NCBI GenBank assembly: GCA_015485455.1
Contig: WFTN01000304.1
Location: 1-5,209, forward strand
Length of the DNA: 5,209 nucleotides
Direction: 5' to 3'
DNA from: Planctomycetota bacterium
GTDB taxonomy: Bacteria > Planctomycetota > GCA-002687715 > DRQF01
Shown piece after piece: positions 1 through 5,069 of this stretch (the stretch's first letter is position 1; each line of letters starts with the position of its first letter). The notes under the pieces were generated by a model, which was given only the letters and a program-made list of their open reading frames with translations, had not been told where the DNA came from and ran no database searches. Both the position numbers and the translations under genes were made by a program.

Positions 1-10
1 TTTACGAAGC

Positions 11-30
11 ACCCACGAAAAAAAGTGGGT
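11..30. repeat. Alternative hairpin arm competing with the terminator stem
   Basis: ACCCAC at 11-16 is complementary to GTGGGT at 25-30, giving a 6-bp stem with an 8-nt loop. GTGGGT is the same segment that forms one arm of the terminator-like stem at 23-40, so the two structures are mutually exclusive. On the minus strand the extra GTGGGT copy lies just after the T tract. This may be chance reuse of a short motif or a switch between two folds. Confidence 0.4.
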
Positions 31-40
31 AAACCCACTT
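18..40 (-). terminator. Intrinsic-terminator-like hairpin, minus strand
   Basis: Read on the minus strand, an 8-bp perfect stem (AAGTGGGT paired with ACCCACTT, positions 40-33 and 30-23, 2-nt spacer) runs directly into a T tract: the seven A residues at 18-24 give seven T. This is the classic layout of a rho-independent terminator for a transcript moving leftward. In the plus direction the stem is followed only by CTTGATG, so termination of a rightward transcript would be weaker. No minus-strand gene ending here is evident to the right, so it may instead be a leader attenuator of a minus-strand gene beyond the left edge. Terminator-like GTGGG/CCCAC hairpins are known in rimP leaders, but that identity is inference. 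Confidence 0.6.
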
Positions 41-79
41 CTTGATGCGTTGCGGCTGCGAAGGAACCAGCGCTTGAGC

Positions 80-107
80 TCGGCTGACCTTTGGTCATTC
101 TGGCCGA
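80..107. repeat. Two-part stem-loop in the upstream region
   Basis: TCGGC (80-84) pairs with GCCGA (103-107), and directly inside it TGACC (85-89) pairs with GGTCA (93-97) around a TTT loop, leaving a one-sided TTCTG bulge (98-102). Ten base pairs in total can form on either strand. No T tract follows on either side, so it is not a terminator. Function unknown. Confidence 0.4.
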
Positions 108-164
108 ACCGTCATGATTGGGGAATTCCACAATCTCTAGCGCATGGTCGTCTCCATTGCCAAA

Positions 165-184
165 TTTGAGAAACTCGTCTCAAA
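165..184. repeat. Perfect 7-bp inverted repeat
   Basis: TTTGAGA (165-171) and TCTCAAA (178-184) are perfect reverse complements separated by 6 nt. It could be an RNA hairpin or a dimeric regulator site. There is no adjacent T tract. Confidence 0.4.
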
Positions 185-203
185 CCGCATCATTTCGAAG
201 GAT

Positions 204-225
204 TTACGGCCTACGTTAGCCGTAA
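204..225. repeat. Perfect 7-bp inverted repeat with pseudo-symmetric core
   Basis: TTACGGC (204-210) and GCCGTAA (219-225) are perfect reverse complements with an 8-nt loop. In an alternative register the inner CTA (211-213) pairs with TAG (217-219), with a bulged C, which extends the stem to 9 bp and leaves a 3-nt loop. It is followed by CAAAAAGCCG, so it is not an intrinsic terminator on the plus strand. It could be an operator or part of a structured RNA. Confidence 0.4.
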
Positions 226-440
226 CAAAAAGCCGATGAACGGCCTCATCAGATGGGGCGGTCCTCCGGCTTGCTGTAAGGAAGTTAACCAAGTCTCAGA
301 TGAAAGGCCAGCATTCACATTGTTTCCTGGGCCGTCCTTTTTTCGGGAAACAGACACTTTCTCACTGGGCCCTACTGCAAATCTGATTTTGTGGGACAAT
401 AGCCGCTGGATGGAGGATTCGCTATCCTCAACCAAGGTTT

Positions 441-458
441 TTGGTAAACTATTTTGCT
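441..458 (+). promoter_or_regulatory. Weak sigma-54 (-24/-12)-like promoter candidate
   Basis: TTGG at 441-444 and TTTTGCT at 452-458 resemble the -24 and -12 elements of sigma-54 promoters (consensus TTGGCAC-N5-TTGCW). The GG and GC doublets are separated by 11 nt rather than the canonical 10, and the -24 element continues TAAAC rather than CACG, so the match is imperfect. Its location is favourable: predicted initiation would fall around 468-470, just ahead of the kinase ribosome binding site, and the operon encodes a sigma-54 activator that might autoregulate. No good sigma-70 promoter was found in the same place. Confidence 0.2.
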
Positions 459-471
459 GTAAGCACTTAAT

Positions 472-476
472 AAGGA
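472..476 (+). promoter_or_regulatory. Ribosome binding site of the histidine kinase
   Basis: AAGGA lies 10 nt upstream of the GTG at 487 and supports that start over the in-frame ATG at 526, which has no comparable purine-rich element close before it. Confidence 0.55.
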
Positions 477-486
477 ACCACGCCCT

Positions 487-1875
487 GTGGAATCGCCCTT
501 TCAGCTCAAAATTGACCCAGATCGCATGGCTAGACGGCGGGCATTTGCTCTGCTAGCGACAGCGGCCCTTTTGAGTGCCCTCACCGGATTACTCTTCGTG
601 ATGATCTGGAAGAATTATGTGAAGGGGCTCGAACCCGAGTATTTTCGTGACCAAGGGGCTCAGTGGGGGGAAGAATTCCAGCGCCGTCTTCGCAACCAAA
701 CCAACCGCATTATGGCGAGTGCTCGCCCTTTCGAGATCGTTTCCTGGGAGGAGAATGTCGGCAACAAAATGATTGCGTACTTTGAAGATGAGTTTCGCCG
801 CAATCCTTCATTGCGTCCACGGCAAATCGCTTTGCTTTTTCGAGAGCCTGGTGGGCCTTTTCGTACGGGTCGTAAATTAGGCCGGGATCTTCCCAGATCG
901 CCCCGGGCCAAGGATTTCCGCCATCACACGGAAAGTGGTTTGGACATCGCGGTGATGGATTCCGAAAATTTGGTCGCCGTGGTGGTGGAGGGGCCCGTCA
1001 ACAATGTTGGCGAAGAAATCAAAGGCAATCTCAGGTTTCGTTTAACGGTGGAGTTTCGGCCCTTTCATTTGATGATTGGCAAAGGGACATCCTATGCCGT
1101 ACTCCTCGTTATCAGCTACCTAGTCATTATCTATTTCTTGTTCATCCAAGTGTTCCGTCTGGGACGTCGCCAGATGAAGTTGGCCTTATCTGCGAAAGAG
1201 AAATCGATTCGCCTCAAAGCCATTTCATCGGTGGCTGAGGGTATCGCCCACGAAGTCCGAAATCCTCTCAATGCCATCTCTCTTAACGTTCAATACATGG
1301 AGAAACTGGGGCAAAAAAGTGGCATGGTTCCCCAATCTGGGGACTTCCAGCGGGTCTATCGCGAACTCGGCAAGATCCGCAAAGTCATCGACAACTTCGT
1401 TAATTTTGCCAAGTCTCGAGATTTAGAGATCTCAAGATGGTCGATGTCTGAGGCGGTTGATACCTGTTTGGAGGATCTGGCCCAAAGGCTTGACAAGGGC
1501 TCCATTACCATCAATCGGGAGGATTCCGGGGATCTTGAGATTGTTGGCGATCGGCCCAAAATCATCCAAGTCATATCGAGCCTGCTCGAGAACGCTATGG
1601 ATGCCATGGGAGAGGTAGAAGAGAAGGTGATTGACTTGGAACTCACGGGCTCTCCTGATGCCGTGTGTTTGGCTATTCGAAATCGCGGTGAAACACCTGG
1701 GGATGAAGTGATGAAGAATATGTTTGATCCCTATTTCACCACCCGCAGCTCATCTTTGGGGTTAGGTTTGACGTTGGCCAAGACGGCGGTTGATTCTCAT
1801 GGTGGCAGAATTGCCGCCACTGGAGCCCCTGGAGGAGGACTTCTGGTTACGGTGACCCTGCCCAGAGAGTTTTAG
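487..1875 (+). CDS. Membrane sensor histidine kinase, NtrB/ZraS-like
   Basis: This 462-residue protein is an inner-membrane sensor that should autophosphorylate on histidine and pass phosphate to the regulator encoded next. A hydrophobic helix at about 19-40 and another at about 202-222 enclose some 160 residues, predicted periplasmic, that I cannot assign to a named sensor family. No HAMP domain is visible: only about 30 residues separate the second helix from the H box, EGIAHEVRNPLN, with phospho-acceptor His255. The ATPase part shows an N box (LLENAMDAM, Asn369), an F box (MFDPYFTT, 412-419) and a G2 box (GLGL, 425-428). The G1 box is degenerate: the usual DxGxG is NRGET (399-403), so the adenine-contacting Asp is Asn. 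The start is GTG, supported by AAGGA; an ATG at 526 would remove 13 residues. Kinase identity is firm; the stimulus is unknown. Confidence 0.93.
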   Translation: MESPFQLKIDPDRMARRRAFALLATAALLSALTGLLFVMIWKNYVKGLEPEYFRDQGAQWGEEFQRRLRNQTNRIMASARPFEIVSWEENVGNKMIAYFEDEFRRNPSLRPRQIALLFREPGGPFRTGRKLGRDLPRSPRAKDFRHHTESGLDIAVMDSENLVAVVVEGPVNNVGEEIKGNLRFRLTVEFRPFHLMIGKGTSYAVLLVISYLVIIYFLFIQVFRLGRRQMKLALSAKEKSIRLKAISSVAEGIAHEVRNPLNAISLNVQYMEKLGQKSGMVPQSGDFQRVYRELGKIRKVIDNFVNFAKSRDLEISRWSMSEAVDTCLEDLAQRLDKGSITINREDSGDLEIVGDRPKIIQVISSLLENAMDAMGEVEEKVIDLELTGSPDAVCLAIRNRGETPGDEVMKNMFDPYFTTRSSSLGLGLTLAKTAVDSHGGRIAATGAPGGGLLVTVTLPREF

Positions 1876-1898
1876 GTTCCAATTGTTGGTGGCGGTTT

Positions 1899-1918
1899 CG
1901 GATCTCAGTTGAGATCCG
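1899..1918. repeat. Perfect 9-bp inverted repeat between kinase and regulator
   Basis: CGGATCTCA (1899-1907) and TGAGATCCG (1910-1918) are perfect reverse complements separated by GT. In RNA this gives an 8-bp stem with an AGUU loop, ending 32 nt before the regulator start. The following bases (TATCATGAG) contain no T tract, so a terminator is unlikely. It could be an operator for autoregulation, or an mRNA hairpin that sets relative expression of kinase and regulator by stabilising or processing the transcript. Confidence 0.6.
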
Positions 1919-1938
1919 TATCATGAGTGTCAAGAACC

Positions 1939-1945
1939 AAGAGGA
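1939..1945 (+). promoter_or_regulatory. Ribosome binding site deciding the regulator start
   Basis: AAGAGGA ends 5 nt before the GTG at 1951. An earlier in-frame GTG at 1927 would add eight basic/polar residues before the receiver domain but has only inverted-repeat sequence upstream. The GTG at 1951 puts the protein start right before the first beta strand of the receiver, as is normal for this family. Confidence 0.7.
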
Positions 1946-1950
1946 CTAAC

Positions 1951-3333
1951 GTGACCGAAAATCGCATTCTTATCGTTGACGATGACCCTGGCCAGGCGGA
2001 CTCCCTTCGCCGGGTCCTTTTGCTAGAGGGGTTTCGTGCGGATTGCGTTTTTTCTCCGGAAGAAGCGATGGTGTCCATCGCCGACCGCAAACCAGATGCC
2101 ATTGTCTCTGATTTTCGGATGGGAGAAGTCAATGGCCTCGATTTCTATCGCCAAGTTCAAGCTATTCACCCGGACATGCTTTTTATCTTGGCCACAGGCT
2201 ATGGCACTGTTGAAACGGCCATCGAAGCTTTGCGCTTGGGGGTCCATGATTTCCTTACCAAGCCCATCGATACTGACGAATTGGTGATCAAGCTCAAGAA
2301 AGCACTTAACTATCAGAGCTTGCAAACTGAAAACACGCGCCTGAAAGAACAGATCGCCGGCCTTGCTGAGCGTCCTTGTATCATTGGGAACTCAGCGGCG
2401 ATGAAATCGATCCTTGAAGAAGTCTCTCAAGTGGCAAATAGCGTGGCCACTGTGCTGGTAGAAGGGGAAAGTGGCACCGGTAAGGAACTCATCGCCAAGA
2501 CGATTCACGCTGACAGCCCTCGCTCTCACGGTTCTTACATCAAAGTGAACTGCGCAGCGATACCAGAGAATCTCTTGGAAAGTGAACTCTTCGGCCATGA
2601 AGCCGGGGCCTTCACAGGGGCGGTTCAAAAACGAGTGGGGAAATTTGAGCTTGCAGACGGCGGTTCAATTTTCTTGGATGAAGTCGGGGAGATGCCTCTC
2701 CATCTTCAGCCAAAACTGCTGCGCGTTTTGCAGGAGCGAGAAATTGAACGTGTGGGTGGCAGCGAGACTATCAAGGTTGACGTGCGTGTTATTGCCGCCA
2801 CCAACCGCGACTTGGAAGAGATGGTGAAAGAGGGCGATTTTCGCAAGGACCTCTTCTATCGTCTCAATGTCATCCCGATTCGATTGCCATCCCTTCGTGA
2901 TCGCATGGAAGATGTCTTGCCAATTGCCAATCATTTCCTCTCTCGATTCTCTGAACAAAACGGGCGGGATCTGTCCGGCATCGGCGATGAGGCCTCGAAG
3001 AAACTTCTTGGTTACAGTTGGCCGGGTAACGTACGCGAGCTTGAAAACTGCATGGAACGTGCGGTGGTTTTGGCTCGTGGTCATGAGTTGGCCGCAACCG
3101 ATTTTCATTTTTCTGACGAACCCGTGGCGGCAGGCATCGATTCTCTACTCGAACGCTTGCTCACCACGGACATGAGTTTGAATGAGCTGGAACGACGCAT
3201 CATCTTGATGGCCTTAGAACGTTGCGATGGCAATGTGTCAGAAACAGCTCGCAAGCTAGGGATGACCCGCCGTTCGTTGCAATATCGGGTAGAGAAAATC
3301 AAGAGTGATGATGAAGAGGATGCTCATGATTGA
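1951..3333 (+). CDS. Sigma-54-dependent response regulator, NtrC family
   Basis: This 460-residue protein is a three-domain transcription activator, the likely partner of the kinase upstream. The receiver (about 1-120) has the acidic pocket Asp10-Asp12, phospho-acceptor Asp54 (SDFRMG), Thr82 and Lys104. The AAA+ domain (about 142-375) has Walker A GESGTGKE (172-179), the sigma-54-contacting loop GAFTGA (219-224), Walker B IFLDE (240-244) and the WPGNVRELEN segment with sensor-2 Arg362. The C-terminus (about 407-450) is a Fis-type helix-turn-helix (NVSETARKLGMTRRSLQYRV). All catalytic elements are intact and the length is typical. After phosphorylation it should assemble into a ring, hydrolyse ATP and open sigma-54 promoters; the target genes cannot be told from the sequence. 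The tail is acidic (DDEEDAHD), and its last codons overlap thiS by 8 nt. Confidence 0.96.
   Translation: MTENRILIVDDDPGQADSLRRVLLLEGFRADCVFSPEEAMVSIADRKPDAIVSDFRMGEVNGLDFYRQVQAIHPDMLFILATGYGTVETAIEALRLGVHDFLTKPIDTDELVIKLKKALNYQSLQTENTRLKEQIAGLAERPCIIGNSAAMKSILEEVSQVANSVATVLVEGESGTGKELIAKTIHADSPRSHGSYIKVNCAAIPENLLESELFGHEAGAFTGAVQKRVGKFELADGGSIFLDEVGEMPLHLQPKLLRVLQEREIERVGGSETIKVDVRVIAATNRDLEEMVKEGDFRKDLFYRLNVIPIRLPSLRDRMEDVLPIANHFLSRFSEQNGRDLSGIGDEASKKLLGYSWPGNVRELENCMERAVVLARGHELAATDFHFSDEPVAAGIDSLLERLLTTDMSLNELERRIILMALERCDGNVSETARKLGMTRRSLQYRVEKIKSDDEEDAHD
3315..3320 (+). promoter_or_regulatory. Ribosome binding site of thiS, inside the regulator gene
   Basis: AGAGGA lies 5 nt before the ATG at 3326, within the final codons of the response regulator. 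It favours ATG 3326 over the upstream in-frame starts (GTG 3305, ATG 3308, 3311 and 3320). That choice gives a protein of normal ThiS length that begins directly with the first beta strand. Confidence 0.6.
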
Positions 3334-3529
3334 CTTTTCGGTCAATGGCAAACCCTATCAAGGGGAAGCTGGCATGACAGTTGCCGACCTGCTCAAACAA
3401 CTTGATCTCAAGCACCAAAGAATTGCTGTTGAGGTCAATGAAGATGTCTTATCGAAAACGGTCTTTGGGACCACAATCCTGGAAGAGGGCGACCAAGTTG
3501 AAGTTGTCTCTTTTGTTGGCGGAGGTTGA
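3326..3529 (+). CDS. thiS: Sulfur carrier protein ThiS
   Basis: This 67-residue ubiquitin-fold sulfur carrier of thiamine biosynthesis is cytoplasmic. Its C-terminal glycine is adenylated by ThiF-type enzymes and converted to a thiocarboxylate, the sulfur donor to ThiG. The sequence has the family features: a beta-strand start (MIDFSVNGK), the TVADLLKQL helix, an AVEVNEDVL strand, a [12 protein letters not shown] ending and the essential terminal Gly-Gly. Length matches the family (about 65-70). The start at 3326 overlaps the regulator stop by 8 nt, so translation is probably coupled to it. No TPP riboswitch stands directly upstream, as there is no intergenic space, and thiF, thiO and thiH are not in the window. 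Longer in-frame starts from 3305 would only add a Met/Lys-rich extension and look unlikely. Confidence 0.93.
   Translation: MIDFSVNGKPYQGEAGMTVADLLKQLDLKHQRIAVEVNEDVLSKTVFGTTILEEGDQVEVVSFVGGG
3521..3525 (+). promoter_or_regulatory. Strong Shine-Dalgarno of thiG nested in the thiS diglycine codons
   Basis: GGAGG, 5 nt before the GTG at 3531, lies in the last two sense codons (GGA GGT) of thiS. The same bases therefore encode the essential C-terminal Gly-Gly of ThiS and form the ribosome binding site of ThiG. This SD fixes the thiG start at 3531 although the frame is open well upstream. Confidence 0.8.
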
Positions 3530-3530
3530 A

Positions 3531-4331
3531 GTGCATTTAGCTGAAGAACCACTGAAAATTGGCAAGTATAGTTTTGACTCCCGTTTGTTCTTGGGTACTG
3601 GCAAGTACAAAACCAACGAAGAGATGGTCGCTTGTCTGGAAGCTTCTGGGACCCAATTGGTCACCGTTGCTGTGCGCCGAGTTGATTTGAACGACAAGAG
3701 CGACGCCTCTTTCTTGAATCACATTGATCTGAGTAAGTACAAGATCCTTCCCAACACGGCCGGTTGCTATACCGCCAAGGACGCCTTACGAACCGCTCGT
3801 TTAGCCCGGGAGGCTCTCGATTGCGACTTAATAAAACTAGAAGTTCTTTCTGACGAGAAGACTTTGCTGCCAGAGCCTATTCACACATTGGAAGCAGCAG
3901 AAATCTTGGTGAAGGAAGGTTTCACCGTGATGGTGTACACCTCTGATGATCCAATCATGGCTCGGCGTTTGGCCGACTTAGGGGTGGCCAGTGTCATGCC
4001 TGCGGGATCGCCTATCGGCTCGGGGCAAGGAGTTCTGAATCCCAATAACATGCGCATCATTTTGGAGACGATCGACGTTCCCGTCATCGTTGATGCTGGG
4101 GTGGGGACGGCTTCCGATGCCGCTTTAGCGATGGAGTTAGGAGTCGATGGTGTTCTTTTGAATTCCGCCGTCGCCCAAGCCAAGGATCCTGTCGCCATGG
4201 CCATCGCAATGAAACAAGGGGTGACCGCTGGGCGCTTTGCAGCCTTTGCTGGGCGCATTCCTAAGAAACTCTATGCCAACGCATCGTCACCAATGGAAGG
4301 TCTGATGGCACCATCGCCACGGAGCAGCTAG
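3531..4331 (+). CDS. thiG: Thiazole synthase ThiG
   Basis: This 266-residue cytoplasmic TIM-barrel enzyme forms the thiazole phosphate ring of thiamine from 1-deoxy-D-xylulose 5-phosphate, dehydroglycine and the ThiS thiocarboxylate. Family landmarks are clear: the opening [13 protein letters not shown] (15-27), [13 protein letters not shown] (73-85), DLIKLEV with the Schiff-base lysine at Lys102 (99-105), [13 protein letters not shown] (155-167), [14 protein letters not shown] (185-198), [14 protein letters not shown] (207-220), and [14 protein letters not shown] near the end (241-254). Length is normal for ThiG. The start is GTG at 3531, one base after the thiS stop and behind a GGAGG. The open frame extends to 3381, but the added part lies in thiS in another frame and is not family-like. 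The C-terminal PSPRSS tail is unremarkable. The gene ends directly against the next start. Confidence 0.97.
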   Translation: MHLAEEPLKIGKYSFDSRLFLGTGKYKTNEEMVACLEASGTQLVTVAVRRVDLNDKSDASFLNHIDLSKYKILPNTAGCYTAKDALRTARLAREALDCDLIKLEVLSDEKTLLPEPIHTLEAAEILVKEGFTVMVYTSDDPIMARRLADLGVASVMPAGSPIGSGQGVLNPNNMRIILETIDVPVIVDAGVGTASDAALAMELGVDGVLLNSAVAQAKDPVAMAIAMKQGVTAGRFAAFAGRIPKKLYANASSPMEGLMAPSPRSS

Positions 4332-5069
4332 ATGACAGATGGCTTGCTATTGGTGGGGGCGATTCTAATCGCTCTTGTCGGCGTTTACAGCTTGTGGCGA
4401 CAAGGGACATGGCCAAAGGGATGGCCTGTCACGGGAGAACCAGTTATACTTGGCGCTCTTGGGCTCATGGTCTATCTTGCCTTTCAAATTGCCGGCGGAT
4501 TTGCTGTCAATAAGATTGGCGGCGACCCGGCGAAGCTTCATCTCGTGCATGGGGCATTGCGCTTCGTCTGTGTGGCGATCCTATTTGTGATCGTCAAGTT
4601 TTTGGTTCATCCGCGCGATCCTATGAACCAATTGAAGCCCCCGTCTTGGTCGGCAGTTGGCTATGTTCTGCTGCCTTACCTTTTGATTCTACCGTTGATG
4701 TTTCTCATCTCACCAAAAACCGAACAACAAGCTGTTCTTGACCTTCAGGCATTGACCGGCTTCTTGCCCAAAGCCTATTTGTTTTTTGGCATCGTTCTGG
4801 CCGCTCCTTTGTGGGAAGAACTCTTGTTTCGTGGTTTCTTGCAGGGTGCAATGAGACGATCTTACCCGGCGAGTTTGTCGGTTTTGGTCACGGCGGCGTT
4901 CTTTGCTTTTGTTCACGAAGAGAGCGTTCGTATTCCTGTCTTTTTCTTGGGGCTTTTGCTTGGGGCCGTCTACGAGAAGAATCGAGGATTCTGGGCACCC
5001 TGGCTCATCCACGCTTTGAACAATCTCATTACCTACGTCTATGTTGTGAATGGAGGAGGGCATGCGTAA
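4332..5069 (+). CDS. CPBP-family intramembrane metalloprotease (CAAX protease-like)
   Basis: This 245-residue integral membrane protein has about seven or eight hydrophobic segments (roughly 5-22, 37-56, 75-93, 108-126, 147-161, 182-194, 200-214, 224-238). The three CPBP/ABI (Rce1-like) motifs are all present: EExxxR as EELLFRG (Glu162, Glu163, Arg167), FxxxH as FAFVH (Phe191, His195) and HxxxN as HALNN (His227, Asn231). These are the expected metal-binding and catalytic residues, so it is probably an active protease, but family members vary widely in role (prenyl-protein processing, immunity, anti-sigma or peptide processing), and the substrate here is unknown. The ATG directly follows the thiG stop codon, with GGAG at 4321-4324 as ribosome binding site. 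Its last codons overlap the next gene by 8 nt. No linkage with a bacteriocin gene is seen. Confidence 0.9.
   Translation: MTDGLLLVGAILIALVGVYSLWRQGTWPKGWPVTGEPVILGALGLMVYLAFQIAGGFAVNKIGGDPAKLHLVHGALRFVCVAILFVIVKFLVHPRDPMNQLKPPSWSAVGYVLLPYLLILPLMFLISPKTEQQAVLDLQALTGFLPKAYLFFGIVLAAPLWEELLFRGFLQGAMRRSYPASLSVLVTAAFFAFVHEESVRIPVFFLGLLLGAVYEKNRGFWAPWLIHALNNLITYVYVVNGGGHA
5052..5060 (+). promoter_or_regulatory. Strong purine-rich ribosome binding site of the gamma-CA-like gene
   Basis: GGAGGAGGG, one base before the ATG at 5062, offers a GGAGG at 5052-5056 with 5-nt spacing. It is the GC-rich Gly-Gly-Gly codon run at the end of the CPBP gene, and it makes ATG 5062 the clear start. Confidence 0.7.

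Larger units (their letters stand above)
41..486. other. Non-coding upstream region, no convincing gene
   Basis: This stretch of about 450 nt precedes the histidine kinase gene. Open frames exist on both strands (for example plus 236-556 and minus 211-435), but their products show no recognisable domain, have low-complexity Pro/Ser/Arg-rich composition, and the plus one runs into the kinase gene in another frame. Several short stem-loops are present (80-107, 165-184, 204-225, and longer-range pairing of AAGCCG 230-235 with CGGCTT 267-272, and TGTTTCC 321-327 with GGAAACA 346-352). I see no tRNA, no THI box and no other riboswitch core I can name. The region probably holds the promoter of the kinase operon and perhaps that of a leftward gene outside the window. 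A structured small RNA cannot be excluded. Confidence 0.5.

Noticed and set aside
1..184. Minus-strand frame open from about 184 to the left edge
   Set aside because: It would have to read through the terminator-like hairpin and T tract, and the translation is Ser/Ala/Phe-rich without recognisable motifs; more likely chance openness.
211..435. Minus-strand open frame of 74 codons that might be the gene served by the hairpin at 18-40
   Set aside because: No family resemblance, it ends about 170 nt before the hairpin, and nothing in its sequence supports it being a protein.
236..556. Plus-strand open frame of 106 codons overlapping the kinase start
   Set aside because: No recognisable domain, atypical composition, and it overlaps the well-supported kinase gene in another frame; the kinase start has its own ribosome binding site.
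1876..1950. The palindrome at 1899-1918 as a rho-independent terminator after the kinase gene
   Set aside because: No T tract follows on either strand, and the next gene begins 32 nt later in the same direction.
2665..3108. Long minus-strand open frame of 147 codons within the regulator gene
   Set aside because: It lies antisense to the conserved AAA+ domain coding sequence and is a shadow of it; no independent start signal or domain.
3290..3340. TPP riboswitch (THI box) controlling thiS
   Set aside because: thiS starts inside the regulator gene and there is no non-coding space; no CTGAGA-type core was seen in the intergenic gap at 1876-1950 or in the upstream region.
3881..4258. Minus-strand open frame of 125 codons within thiG
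   Set aside because: It is antisense to conserved ThiG motifs, and its Ala/Thr/Ser-rich composition is what the reverse strand of that gene would give.
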